In this document: positions 49,642 through 58,353 of the stretch, piece by piece
Position numbering within the stretch: the stretch's first letter is position 1
Layout: each line of letters begins with the position of its first letter
Origin: Acidobacteriaceae bacterium
GTDB taxonomy: Bacteria > Acidobacteriota > Terriglobia > Terriglobales > Acidobacteriaceae
DNA: 64,000 bases
Direction of reading: 5' to 3'
Assembly: GCA_035944135.1 (NCBI GenBank)
Contig: DASZBM010000007.1
Location: 1-64,000, forward strand
Notes under the pieces: model-generated
What the model saw: only the letters and a program-made list of their open reading frames with translations
Told to the model about the DNA's origin: nothing
Database searches by the model: none
Program-made: the position numbers and the translations under genes

Positions 49642-49669
49642 AAAGGGTGCAGCGAGGCTGCGCCCTTTT
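49642..49669 (+). terminator. Terminator or attenuator before the capsid gene
   Basis: A 12-bp stem (49642-49653 with 49657-49668, one G-T pair), loop GAG and four T (49666-49669). It lies between scaffold and capsid genes, so capsid expression may need its own promoter or partial read-through. Confidence 0.75.
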
Positions 49670-49713
49670 GTTTTGCGAAGAGATTTTTCTGAACAACCAA
49701 CTGAGGAGAATGA

Positions 49714-50685
49714 ATGAACGCGAAGTTTACGGAGATCAGCGCAGCGGCAGACTACATCGGACCTGGTGCAATTGAGGTCCCTCTTTACCAGACCGAGATT
49801 CTCGACCTGGTGCGCCGCCGCGGCCCGTTCGGTCAGCGCATCAAGCAGGTGCCTGCCACCGGCCATCCGTCGCGCTACTTTGAAGAGACTGCGATTCCTT
49901 CGCCCGCTGCCACTGCGGGCTTCATGGATCCGCGCAACCTTGTTCCGCCAGTCGTGACGCCGACGCGCGTGGAGCGCTCGGTTCCGCTGAAGGCGCTGGT
50001 TTCGCAGATCAACTACAACCTGTTCGATCTCGAGCTCGGCAAGCAGCAGGGCCAGTTTGCGTATCTGCAGGCGAAGGACCTCGCCGACACCGTCGACGGT
50101 GTTCTGCGCACGCATGACATCGCGCTGTGGAACGGCACGGATACGAGCCTCAGCACACCGACGACGCCGCAGTATTTTGGCGTAGGCGCGCAGATTGCTG
50201 CCGGCGGCAACACTGTGACGATCAGCACCTCGGAATCGATCGTCGATGGCTTCAAATCAACGATCGCGCAGATGCTCTCGAACACCAGCTACGGCGTTCG
50301 CCCGACAGCGATCTATGCGAACCCGGTGCTGCTTGACCTTATCGACCGCGAAATGAAGAGCGAGTTCAACGTTGTGCTGAACACGAAGGCAATCGAAGGC
50401 GGCCTGACTGTGAAGACGCTCTCCACGCAGGCCGGCGATATTCCGCTGATTCCGGAGTGGACGCTGCCATACACCGGCACGCCTGGCTCGGGCAGCGCGG
50501 TTCTGCCGGCTTACATCGTGACGGAAGACCTGATCGAGTACCACTGGCTCGGCGACCCGAACCCGCGCGTGTTCCAGCTCGGCATGCCCGGTTCGCTCGC
50601 AAGCCAGTATGTCGCGGTGAAGTTCGGCGCCCCTGTTGTGAAGGGTCCGAACTACGCGCACTACCAGGTGCTCGTCGACCGCTAA
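49714..50685 (+). CDS. Major capsid protein (SU10/HK97-fold type)
   Basis: A 323-aa protein: SAAADYIGPGAIEVPLYQTE at the start, SVPLKALVSQINYNLFDLEL, AKDLADTVDGVLRTHDIALW, NTSYGVRPTAIYANPVLLDL and the C-terminal AYIVTEDLIEYHWLGDPNPR then GMPGSLASQYVAVKFGAPVV. It resembles the SU10-type capsid group of the HK97 fold. The N-terminus shows no long delta domain, so the separate scaffold fits. AGGAGA precedes the ATG. It is likely the most abundant product of the block. Confidence 0.8.
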   Translation: MNAKFTEISAAADYIGPGAIEVPLYQTEILDLVRRRGPFGQRIKQVPATGHPSRYFEETAIPSPAATAGFMDPRNLVPPVVTPTRVERSVPLKALVSQINYNLFDLELGKQQGQFAYLQAKDLADTVDGVLRTHDIALWNGTDTSLSTPTTPQYFGVGAQIAAGGNTVTISTSESIVDGFKSTIAQMLSNTSYGVRPTAIYANPVLLDLIDREMKSEFNVVLNTKAIEGGLTVKTLSTQAGDIPLIPEWTLPYTGTPGSGSAVLPAYIVTEDLIEYHWLGDPNPRVFQLGMPGSLASQYVAVKFGAPVVKGPNYAHYQVLVDR

Positions 50686-50800
50686 ACCGCTCCTGAAGTA
50701 ATCGGCTGAACGGTGTGGGTGCTGCGCAGGAAAACCAGTCTGCGCAGCGCCCGCACAAACTCCTCCTGCGCGAGCAGAAGAGATCTTTACGGAGGTGAGG

Positions 50801-51406
50801 ATGGGCTATCTACTGCCCTCGGATTATGTGGCGTACGGCTTGACCGCGGACACGCAGGACTCTTGGGTGACGGCGGCGTCTTCGATGATCGAGGCGTATT
50901 GCAAGCGGCCGACACTGATGTCGGCGAGCTACACGGAGTACCTGCGCGTGTCGCGCCACACGCAGCGCGCGCGGCTCAGTTACGGACCGCTGATCAGCGT
51001 CGATGCAGTGCAGGCGAAGTATGCGCGGCCTTCACGGTTGTTTATCGAAGAGCAGCCTTTCGCGTTGGAGTTCGCTGAGGTGTTTGGATTGCCTGGATCG
51101 TGGACGACGATCGATCCAACGACACTTGAGATAAGCATTCCGCTGGGAGAGTTCCGCTTCCCATGGAACGTGATGGGACTGCGCTACGCGGAAGTTGAGG
51201 TGACGTACACCGCCGGGCTGACGACCGTGCCGGATGCTGTGAAGGTTGCATGTGCGCAGATTGTGAAGAACGCGCAGGCGACACCGGGGCTGAATGTGAA
51301 GTCGAGCAAGATGGACACTCTGCAGACGCAGTACTTCAGCGATGCGCTGCTGGACACGCAGGTGAAGGCGATGCTGCGGCCGTATGTGGCAGAGAGGATG
51401 GCGTAG
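50801..51406 (+). CDS. Head-tail connector (gp6-like)
   Basis: A 201-aa protein: LPSDYVAYGLTADTQDSWVT, AASSMIEAYCKRPTLMSASY, a beta section and VPDAVKVACAQIVKNAQATP. The early helix pair after 'hxxhLxhD' and the later 'AVxxAxxxhV' helix match the HK97 gp6/DNA-packaging adaptor pattern. It would sit under the portal ring. ATG at 50801 follows GGAGG at a good distance. Its stop TAG overlaps the next GTG start by one base. Confidence 0.7.
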   Translation: MGYLLPSDYVAYGLTADTQDSWVTAASSMIEAYCKRPTLMSASYTEYLRVSRHTQRARLSYGPLISVDAVQAKYARPSRLFIEEQPFALEFAEVFGLPGSWTTIDPTTLEISIPLGEFRFPWNVMGLRYAEVEVTYTAGLTTVPDAVKVACAQIVKNAQATPGLNVKSSKMDTLQTQYFSDALLDTQVKAMLRPYVAERMA

Positions 51407-51801
51407 TGACCGATCTTCTGTGCAGCGATGCTGCGGTGCGCGTGGCCGATACGCTGCTTCGTGCGAATGGCGGGCGCGCGGTGTGGCTCCGTCTGCCTGC
51501 GCCTGCGGTAGCGAATAACGATGGCGAGCAGCTTGGGCTGGCAACGCCGCAGTTCCAGGATGTGGAGCTCGCGCCTGTTGCGTTCCGAAAGCTGGAGAAG
51601 ACGACGGTTCTGCTGGTCTCCGGCAGCGCGGTGCAGTCGATTGTCGGGAGCCTGCAGTTCAACTCGGCGGAGGTGCTGTTCGAGACAGCGGTTGGCGTGG
51701 TCGTCGATTGCGTGCTGTACACGATCCTGTCGAACACAGCTTCGACCTCGGATGGCAAGACGTACATGTACAGCCTGGAGCTGCGAGCGCCGGATCGCTA
51801 G
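51406..51801 (+). CDS. Small structural protein of the phage block
   Basis: A 131-aa protein starting on GTG overlapping the connector stop. It contains RVADTLLRANGGRAVWLRLP, ATPQFQDVELAPVAFRK and a run of beta strands VLFETAVGVVVDCVLYTILS. Size and place fit a head-closure or stopper protein; no clear motif proves it. Confidence 0.6.
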   Translation: MTDLLCSDAAVRVADTLLRANGGRAVWLRLPAPAVANNDGEQLGLATPQFQDVELAPVAFRKLEKTTVLLVSGSAVQSIVGSLQFNSAEVLFETAVGVVVDCVLYTILSNTASTSDGKTYMYSLELRAPDR

Positions 51802-51816
51802 GAAGGTGGAGAGAGA

Positions 51817-52323
51817 TTGCAGAACGCGAAGGACACGTTTTACGAGGTGCTGCGCTCACGCATTGCGGCGGCGAATCCGGAGCGCACGATCGTGCTGCGC
51901 GGTGTGATCCGTCCGGGTGTGCTGGTGGAGGAGAACGAACTTGTTACGACGGTGACGATGCCGGACTGCTTCCGCTTGCGCTGGCTGGATGCCACCGTAG
52001 ACGCAGCGAATGCGCTGCCGGTTGCGACGCTGACTTGCGAGGTGATGTATGAAACCGCGGGGACGGCAGGTAATGCAGGGCTGGATCGCGGGCGCTTGTT
52101 GACTGAGATGGACGCGGAGCTGACTGCGGCGGTAAACGCATGTCCGCAGCATTCGCTGAAACAGAACTATGCTGCGTTGGCGAACGGCGGTAGTGCGACG
52201 CCACTGACGACGAACATCTGGTGGAGCAACGTCGCGCTTGGGCCGTTGATTGTGAAAGGCGATCGCATCGGGCGGACCGCAAAGATCACAGTGATGAGCT
52301 GCGAGGAAGCAGGTGAGCTGTGA
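51817..52323 (+). CDS. Putative tail completion/terminator protein
   Basis: A 168-aa protein starting on TTG: AKDTFYEVLRSRIAAANPER, TIVLRGVIRPGVLVEENELV, ATLTCEVMYETAGTAGNAGL and RLLTEMDAELTAAVNA. The mixed alpha/beta pattern and the place after the closure protein are usual for tail terminators. The stop overlaps the next GTG by four bases, so the genes are coupled. Assignment is by position. Confidence 0.6.
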   Translation: MQNAKDTFYEVLRSRIAAANPERTIVLRGVIRPGVLVEENELVTTVTMPDCFRLRWLDATVDAANALPVATLTCEVMYETAGTAGNAGLDRGRLLTEMDAELTAAVNACPQHSLKQNYAALANGGSATPLTTNIWWSNVALGPLIVKGDRIGRTAKITVMSCEEAGEL

Positions 52324-53261
52324 ACGTGACAACTGAGACGATGTCGCCGGCAGTGCGCAGGGTGCGCGCGTACTTCGCGCCGGTGAATCGCGTGGCGAAG
52401 CAAGCGACGATCTTTGATCCCGCGCAGCAGGGGACGTTTGCGCTGGGTACGCCTCCCGCGCCCTGGATTGACCTGGGGTGGATTACTGGATTCACGCGGA
52501 AGTCCGGGACGAAGATTGAGCCGGTGCGCGCAGGTGCGCCCGCGACTCCGCAGATGCAGAGCCGCAGCTTGATCGACGCAACTGTCGCGTTGCAGTTTGC
52601 GAGTTGGGGAAAGCTGCAGATGGCGCTGGCTGCGGGAACGCAGCAGATGAATCTGCTGAACGTACAGAGCGGCGCCGCGGCCGCAGGATCGGGCGGAGTG
52701 GCTGTGCCTGCGGTCGCGCTGCAAAGCGGATCGACAGCGAACGTGTTGCAGCTTGGATCTGCGGCTGCGAACTTTGCAGTGGGCGAGACCGTTGTGGTCG
52801 ACGTGGACTACACGCAACAGCTCGGCTTCATCGGCAGCGGCGTGAGCGGTGCATACGTGAAGGCGGCGCTGACGGATGTGGATTACGTCCGACGCGTGTC
52901 GCTGAACGTTGGGCGGATTGCGTCGATTTCAAGCGGCGCGCTGACGTTGGAGCAACCGCTGCTCGCGGGTGTTCCCACGACTGCAATGAAGGTGAGCGGC
53001 GTCGCCGGATTTTGTGATCGCGAGGGCTCAACGTTCTTCCAGGAATGGTCGGCGCTGTTTGTTGCAGAAGGACAGCAGGGCGAGCGCGTGCTGTGGCATT
53101 ATCCGCGTCTGCAGTCGATGGTGAGTGCGGCGGAGAGTTCAGTAGCGAGCGGTGGCGGGCTCGAGGATGTGCGACAGAGCGCGGCGTTTCGCGCGCTTCC
53201 GGTGCAGGACGCGGTCGACGGCGAGAACGTCGTGTGCTTCCGCAGTTTTGTTGCGTGCTGA
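52320..53261 (+). CDS. Putative tail tube protein
   Basis: A 313-aa protein that is beta-rich: FDPAQQGTFALGTPPAPWID, LGWITGFTRKSGTKIEPV, DATVALQFASWGKLQMALAA and SVASGGGLEDVRQSAAF. An extended Gly/Ala/Val-rich middle (VQSGAAAAGSGGVAVPAVAL) resembles a small hub or Ig-like insertion. In siphoviruses the tail tube gene lies here and is followed by chaperones and tape measure, but neither follows. The start is GTG, coupled to the gene before. Confidence 0.55.
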   Translation: MNVTTETMSPAVRRVRAYFAPVNRVAKQATIFDPAQQGTFALGTPPAPWIDLGWITGFTRKSGTKIEPVRAGAPATPQMQSRSLIDATVALQFASWGKLQMALAAGTQQMNLLNVQSGAAAAGSGGVAVPAVALQSGSTANVLQLGSAAANFAVGETVVVDVDYTQQLGFIGSGVSGAYVKAALTDVDYVRRVSLNVGRIASISSGALTLEQPLLAGVPTTAMKVSGVAGFCDREGSTFFQEWSALFVAEGQQGERVLWHYPRLQSMVSAAESSVASGGGLEDVRQSAAFRALPVQDAVDGENVVCFRSFVAC

Positions 53262-53279
53262 GGATGAGAGGAGAGTGGA

Positions 53280-55679
53280 TTGCGGATCACGATTGACAAT
53301 CTGGATGGGCAGGGTGCGCGCGATTACACGCAGTCGGTTGCGCCGGAAGCTCCGATCACGATTCAGCGCGTGCTGAATACGCCGACGCGTTGCACGGCGG
53401 AGCTGGTGGTGGGCGTGGAGGGTCTTCCCGTGCCGGCGCGGCTGGGGCGTGTCGTCGTCGAGTCTGAAGCAGGCGCAATTCTGTTTACCGGATATCTGGC
53501 GACAGAGCCTGTGCAGGTGTATGCCGGCGACGCGAGCGCGGGCGCGGTGTATCGAGCGCGAGTGAGCGCGGTGAGTGACGAGTGGCTGCTCGATCGCGCA
53601 GGCTCCGGTGCGGCGCAACTGATGGGTTCATCGCTCGCGCTCAACGGCAACCAGTTGCTGGCGCGAATGGCGGCACGTGTGCAGGCCGGCGCGAGCAGCG
53701 CGCTGACGGTGTCGTCTTCCGGCGGTGCGCAGGTGAGCGGAGTGTTCACGGCGCGTGCGGATGTTCCGTGGAGCGTGAATGCCGGTGAGGCTGCGTCAGC
53801 AGCATACGCGGGATATCGCGCGCTTAATGGGCAGATCATGCTGCAGCCTGCTGGAACGGCGACACACAACTTCAGTGATGCAGATGGCTCGCTGAACGTG
53901 GCCGAGTTGCAGGTGGGAGCAGTGCGCGAACTGGCGAATGATGTCACTCTCTCCGGCGCCGAGGAGCCGGCGGCTTACATCAGCGAGAGTTTCGCGGGTG
54001 ATGGGACGACGGCAGAGTTCGTGCTGAGCGAATCCGCATTCCGCGAGACGAAGCGTACGTGGATCAACGACAGCTTTACCGGCCCGGCTGTCGACACGAC
54101 CGTCTGGCAGAAGACTGACCCAGGCGCGCATCTTTCCCTGGGCGCTGGCGGCCTCGTGTTGAACGGCGGCACGGGCCAGGACGGACAGACGATGCTGTCC
54201 GCGCTGGACGCACTGGAGATTGGTGGAAGCGTCGTCATTCAGCTTGCTGGTGTGGTCTTCGGCGCAGCGTCCGACGGCACGCTCGCGGGATTGTATCCGG
54301 GCGCTGTGCAACTGGCAGAGTGCTTCGCGGGGTTTCGCGTGCGGCAGAGTGCAAGTGGTACCGGGGGTGTAACCGTCGTTGTTCCGGTGCTGAATGGAAC
54401 TGAGGTCGGCACTGTGTTCACGCCAACTGCTGGCCACGCATACACGCTGCGCCTGCGGCTGCATTGTGTGGAGATGCAGCGCGTGATGCAGCGCTACTAC
54501 TGCATGGTAGACGGTGTCGTGCAGGGCTTCGGAAACCCGGCAGGCGTGCAGGCTCCGTGCGATGTGGTGTTCGAGCTCGTCGATGAAGGCGCGAGTTCCA
54601 ACACGCCGGCGACGGTGCTGTACGACAGCGCGGCGGCAAGCGGAGCTGTAGCGGATTCGCCGATGACGTGCGAGTTCGTCGCAGTGAACTCGACGCAGCT
54701 CTACGGCTCGGTTCGGTCTGTGACTGTGACGTGTCCGGGCAGTGCGTGGGTCGTGAGCACGCTGCCCAGCGGAACGCTGCAGACTCGTTTGATTGGAAGC
54801 GCGGGCGAAGGTGTGGACTGCACGTTCAGCTATGGGACGAGCGCGGGCACGCCAGGCAAGGTGAAGTTTCTGAGCGGGCGCGTTCCGGTTGTCGGCGAGA
54901 TTGTGACTGTGCACTATCGCAATCAGCAGCGGTCGATTGCACGCATGGCGAACGAAACAAGTGTCGCGTCCGAGGCACAGGCTGGTGCGGCAGCAGGGAT
55001 TGCCGGCACAAGCCGATGGCTCGGCAAAGTGCTGCAGCCGGTTGCGCGTTCAAGCGCAGATTGTGAATCTGCAACGCAGGCATTGCTGGCGTTTGCGACG
55101 AGCAGAACTGCGGCGGTTGCGGGATCGTACACGGCGGTGAATCCGTCAGCGGATATATGGCCGGGTGATGTGCTTGCGGTAACGAGTGATGGCGTGACGT
55201 CGTCGCTTCTGGTGCGCAGCGTTGACGTGAAGGACGGCAACGCCGCTCCGGAGATCCTGACATACGCGATCAAGTTCGCGAACGACTGGGCGACCGAGTG
55301 GGCCGCGGGTCTTGGGATGAAGCTGAGTGAGGCGATTGCGCCGGATGCGTTTCTGCCCGCGGTGGCGGAGACGGCTCCAGCGCAGGCGCTCGCAAACCTG
55401 CAGCAGTTGGCGGTGACGACTGTGAACGCAAGCGAGTTGCAGATCGATGCGGGGTGCGATCCGCCGGCGGGCGGCGGATTCGAGGTGCGGCGGCGCGACT
55501 GGAACTTCGGCGCGAACGTGGACACGGCGGACCTGGTGCTTCGCAGTCCAGTGCGCAGCTTTTCGATTCCGCGCGCCGCCCAGGTGGAGCAGTACTTCGT
55601 GCGGATGTACGACGCGAGCTCGCCGCCGCTGTACTCGCGGTTTTCGAGCGCCGTGTTTGTAAACGTGCCGATTAGTTGA
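53280..55679 (+). CDS. Large tail/baseplate protein with lectin-like insertion
   Basis: A 799-aa protein. The N-terminus (RITIDNLDGQGARDYTQSVA, TRCTAELVVGVEGLPVPARL, RLGRVVVESEAGAILFTGYL) reads like a baseplate hub domain. A domain at about 260-440 (DSFTGPAVDTTVWQKTDP, LALGAGGLVL-like strands, YTLRLRLHCVEMQRVMQRYY) looks like a concanavalin/LamG sandwich. Later comes PSADIWPGDVLAVTSDGVTS and a C-terminal Ig/fibronectin-type domain (GFEVRRRDWNFG to VNVPIS). A hub plus carbohydrate-binding insertion could meet cell-surface sugars. It has a TTG start 18 bases after the previous stop. Confidence 0.65.
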   Translation: MRITIDNLDGQGARDYTQSVAPEAPITIQRVLNTPTRCTAELVVGVEGLPVPARLGRVVVESEAGAILFTGYLATEPVQVYAGDASAGAVYRARVSAVSDEWLLDRAGSGAAQLMGSSLALNGNQLLARMAARVQAGASSALTVSSSGGAQVSGVFTARADVPWSVNAGEAASAAYAGYRALNGQIMLQPAGTATHNFSDADGSLNVAELQVGAVRELANDVTLSGAEEPAAYISESFAGDGTTAEFVLSESAFRETKRTWINDSFTGPAVDTTVWQKTDPGAHLSLGAGGLVLNGGTGQDGQTMLSALDALEIGGSVVIQLAGVVFGAASDGTLAGLYPGAVQLAECFAGFRVRQSASGTGGVTVVVPVLNGTEVGTVFTPTAGHAYTLRLRLHCVEMQRVMQRYYCMVDGVVQGFGNPAGVQAPCDVVFELVDEGASSNTPATVLYDSAAASGAVADSPMTCEFVAVNSTQLYGSVRSVTVTCPGSAWVVSTLPSGTLQTRLIGSAGEGVDCTFSYGTSAGTPGKVKFLSGRVPVVGEIVTVHYRNQQRSIARMANETSVASEAQAGAAAGIAGTSRWLGKVLQPVARSSADCESATQALLAFATSRTAAVAGSYTAVNPSADIWPGDVLAVTSDGVTSSLLVRSVDVKDGNAAPEILTYAIKFANDWATEWAAGLGMKLSEAIAPDAFLPAVAETAPAQALANLQQLAVTTVNASELQIDAGCDPPAGGGFEVRRRDWNFGANVDTADLVLRSPVRSFSIPRAAQVEQYFVRMYDASSPPLYSRFSSAVFVNVPIS

Positions 55680-55698
55680 TGAAGAGATGGGGTGGGTG

Positions 55699-55920
55699 AT
55701 GACGGAGTTCGAGCGGCAGGTGCTGAGCGAGCTGAGTGTGCTGCAGGCACAGATGAAAGAGCTGCTCGGGATTGGGCAACCAGGGAGGTTGCACAAGCTG
55801 GAGCAGCGGGTGGATTCGCATGAGCAGAGCGTGCAGCGGCTGAAGGGGCTGGGTGCGGCCTTCGGCTCGCTGCTGACGCTCGCGCACATTGCGATTGCGT
55901 GGCTGGGCGGAAGACATTAA
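55699..55920 (+). CDS. Holin-like protein (XhlA type)
   Basis: A 73-aa protein: an N-terminal amphipathic/coiled-coil segment (LSVLQAQMKELLGIGQPGRL, HKLEQRVDSHEQSVQRLK) and a C-terminal transmembrane helix (GLGAAFGSLLTLAHIAIAWL). This is the layout of XhlA-like holins or haemolysin-type proteins in phage lysis cassettes. No endolysin gene follows directly; the nearest candidate is at 60802. An earlier ATG at 55687 is possible. Confidence 0.65.
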   Translation: MTEFERQVLSELSVLQAQMKELLGIGQPGRLHKLEQRVDSHEQSVQRLKGLGAAFGSLLTLAHIAIAWLGGRH

Positions 55921-55934
55921 CGGGAGGGATCGAG

Positions 55935-56192
55935 ATGGAATTCGTAAAGCTGTTCTTGCGGGTTCTCGGTGTGCTGCCGAGAGCGATCTTGAACATGGAG
56001 ACGATGTTTGCCGGAAAGTCCGGCGAACAGAAGAAACATGCTGTGCTCGGCGTTGTGACCATGGGTCTCAATGTTCTCGATGCGGTTGAGCAGAAGCAGA
56101 TTGTCGACGCGGATGGATTCTCGGCGGGGTTGGGGTCGATCGTCGATGGTGTGGTCGCGTGTCTGAACGCGAGCGTGTGGCACAAGGGTTAG
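55935..56192 (+). CDS. Small phage-block protein of unknown function
   Basis: An 85-aa protein: EFVKLFLRVLGVLPRAILNM, ETMFAGKSGEQKKHAVLGVV and DADGFSAGLGSIVDGVVACL. It is helical, with the second part resembling the next gene's product in style (regulatory or tail-associated). GGGAGG before the ATG at 55935 supports the start. It is part of the same run of close-set genes. Confidence 0.6.
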   Translation: MEFVKLFLRVLGVLPRAILNMETMFAGKSGEQKKHAVLGVVTMGLNVLDAVEQKQIVDADGFSAGLGSIVDGVVACLNASVWHKG

Positions 56193-56216
56193 TTCAACAA
56201 GCAAGAGGAGAGAAGA

Positions 56217-56531
56217 ATGAGCGTTGCAACTGTATTGTCGACCGTGGGGAATGACATCAAGACCTTCTACACGAAGCTGTCGGCAGACTTTCAGAAGGCG
56301 AAGCAGGCGTGGCTGATTATTTCCAGCCCGCAGACGCGCGCGATTCTGCTGACCGTCGGTTCGGATGCGATCAAGACCGTGAAGGATGCGACCGCGGCCG
56401 CGCAGGGCGGCGGGCTGTCGCTGGCGCTGGATTCGGCGGTGGTCGCCGACATCAAGCAGCTCATCGCGGATGCGGAGACCGGTGATGGTGTGATCCAGTC
56501 TGACCTGAAGGCGCTTGGGCTGATTGCCTAG
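56217..56531 (+). CDS. Small helical protein ending the phage block
   Basis: A 104-aa protein: VATVLSTVGNDIKTFYTKLS, RAILLTVGSDAIKTVKDATA and VVADIKQLIADAETGDGVIQ. It follows an AGAGGAGAG site and is the last gene before a strong hairpin. Small helical proteins of this type occur near lysis genes of phages, but no motif gives a function. Confidence 0.6.
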   Translation: MSVATVLSTVGNDIKTFYTKLSADFQKAKQAWLIISSPQTRAILLTVGSDAIKTVKDATAAAQGGGLSLALDSAVVADIKQLIADAETGDGVIQSDLKALGLIA

Positions 56532-56540
56532 CAAAGCAAA

Positions 56541-56565
56541 GCGGCAGACTCGTGGAGTCTGCCGC
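56541..56565. terminator. Terminator at the end of the phage block
   Basis: A perfect 11-bp stem (56541-56551 with 56555-56565) and a GTG loop lie between the convergent phage block and the E2 gene. The following bases are only moderately T-rich. It marks the right edge of the block. Confidence 0.7.
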
Positions 56566-56598
56566 TGTGTTTGTGAAAGACGTTCTGCTGGTTTCTCT

Positions 56599-58266
56599 TT
56601 ATCCGATGTCCTCGCTCCAGTTCTCGAGGTAGGCCTTGAAGTCGCTCATGAACTTGCCGGCATCGGCGCCATCGATGATGCGGTGGTCGAAGCCGAGCGT
56701 GAAGCGCTGGATGGAACGAACAGCGATGCTGTCGTTGCCGTCCTTGTCGGTGAGGACCATCGGCTCCTTGTTGAGGCCGCCGATGCCGAGGATCGCCGAC
56801 TGTGGCTGCGCGATGATGGGCGTGCCAAACTGTTCGCCGAAGATACCGGAGTTGGTCAGCGTGAACGTGCCGCCAGCAACGTCATCGGGAGCGAGCTTCT
56901 TCGAGCGTGCGCGGTCGGCGAGGTCGACGATAGCGCGCGCGATGCCCAGGAAGCTCTTGTCCTCCGCCTGCTTGATGACGGGAACGATGAGTCCCCACTC
57001 AAGCGCGACGGCGATGCCGATGTTGATGTTCTTGTTGTAGAGGATTGCCTCGCCCTGCGTGGCCGCGTTGACAATGGGGTGCTTGCGGAGCGCGTGCACG
57101 GCGGCGCGCGTGATGAACGGCATGTACGTGAGCTTCACGCCGTTGCGCTGCTCGTACTTGTTCTTCTCTTTTTCGCGCAGCTTCACAATGCGTGTCATGT
57201 CCACCTTGAAGACGGTGTGGACGTGCGCGCTGGTGTGCTTGGACTCGATCATGCGCTTGGCTATGATGGCGCGCATCTTCGACATTGGGACGAGCTCGCC
57301 GGGCATAGGCGCGTAAGTCGGGGCTGTCGGAGCTGCGGGTTTCGCGGGAGCGGGTGCCGCAGCGGCTGGCTGGGCTGCGGCTGCGCCGCCACCACTGATG
57401 TGCGAGGTGATGTCCTGCTTGGTGATGCGGCCGGAGGCTCCGGTACCGGGAACCTGCGAGAGGTCGACGTTGTTCTCGGTGGCGATCTTGCGGACCAGCG
57501 GCGAGGAGCGCGGGCGCTCGCCGGCTGAGGCTGCTGCGGCGGCCGGAGCAGCGGGTGCTGGTGCGGCTGCGGGCGCCTTCGCGGGAGCGGCTGCTGGTGC
57601 TGAAGGCTTCGCGGCAGGAGCGGCGGCGCCTCCGCCGATGACGGCGACGACGGTGTTGATGCTCACCGTAGAGCCTTCGGCGGCCCTGATCTCGGTGAGG
57701 GTGCCGGCGACCGGCGAAGGAATCTCGGCGTCGACCTTGTCGGTGGAGATCTCGAAGATGGGTTCGTCGCGCTGGACGGTGTCGCCGACCTTCTTGAGCC
57801 ACTTGGTGATGGTGCCCTCGGTGATGGACTCGCCCATCTGCGGCATCAGGACTTCGGTGCCAGGGCCGGCAGAGGCAGCGCCGTTGCCGGAGGCCGGAGC
57901 GAGCGCTTCTTTTTCCGCCTCTTCGTCGCGAACAGCGGTGTCGACGGCGCCGGGGGTGACGGTGTCTTCCTTCGTCGGAACCGCGCCGGAGCTTGCGGGG
58001 GCAGCGGCGCCCGCCGACGACTTGACCCCGTCCTCATTAATTGTGGCGACGACGGTGTTGATGCCGACGGTCGCGCCCTCCTGCACCTTGATCTCGCCGA
58101 GCGTGCCGGCGACGGGCGAGGGGATCTCGGCGTCGACCTTGTCGGTGGAGATTTCGAAGAGCGGCTCGTCGCGCTGGACGGTGTCGCCGGGCTTCTTCAG
58201 CCACTTGGTGAGGGTGCCTTCGGTGATGGATTCGCCCATCTGGGGCATGACTACGTCGGTCGGCAT
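56599..58266 (-). CDS. 2-oxoacid dehydrogenase E2 (dihydrolipoyl acyltransferase)
   Basis: A 555-aa E2 component with two lipoyl domains, lipoylated at K43 and K177 (both TDKVDAEIPS), joined by Ala/Pro-rich linkers. A peripheral subunit-binding domain (SSPLVRKIATENNVDLSQVP, GTGASGRITKQDI) and the acyltransferase core with FDHRIIDGADAG follow. It moves an acyl group from lipoyl-lysine to CoA in the core of the pyruvate, 2-oxoglutarate or branched-chain complex; the exact one cannot be told. The lipoyl domains are nearly the same. lipB and lpd lie upstream on the same strand, so lipoate ligation and E3 come from the same transcript. Confidence 0.92.
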   Translation of the reverse strand: MPTDVVMPQMGESITEGTLTKWLKKPGDTVQRDEPLFEISTDKVDAEIPSPVAGTLGEIKVQEGATVGINTVVATINEDGVKSSAGAAAPASSGAVPTKEDTVTPGAVDTAVRDEEAEKEALAPASGNGAASAGPGTEVLMPQMGESITEGTITKWLKKVGDTVQRDEPIFEISTDKVDAEIPSPVAGTLTEIRAAEGSTVSINTVVAVIGGGAAAPAAKPSAPAAAPAKAPAAAPAPAAPAAAAASAGERPRSSPLVRKIATENNVDLSQVPGTGASGRITKQDITSHISGGGAAAAQPAAAAPAPAKPAAPTAPTYAPMPGELVPMSKMRAIIAKRMIESKHTSAHVHTVFKVDMTRIVKLREKEKNKYEQRNGVKLTYMPFITRAAVHALRKHPIVNAATQGEAILYNKNINIGIAVALEWGLIVPVIKQAEDKSFLGIARAIVDLADRARSKKLAPDDVAGGTFTLTNSGIFGEQFGTPIIAQPQSAILGIGGLNKEPMVLTDKDGNDSIAVRSIQRFTLGFDHRIIDGADAGKFMSDFKAYLENWSEDIG

Positions 58267-58353
58267 CGGGCCTTCTCCGGGGGTTCAATCAGTGCGCAAG
58301 GCGCAATTGTGGATTATACGAGCGCGAGGTGGGGCTTCGCTCGGGCCGTTCGG

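Noticed and set aside
40365-56531. Ordinary intact prophage
   Set aside because: No integrase, repressor, replication genes, tape measure or att repeats were found within or next to the block.
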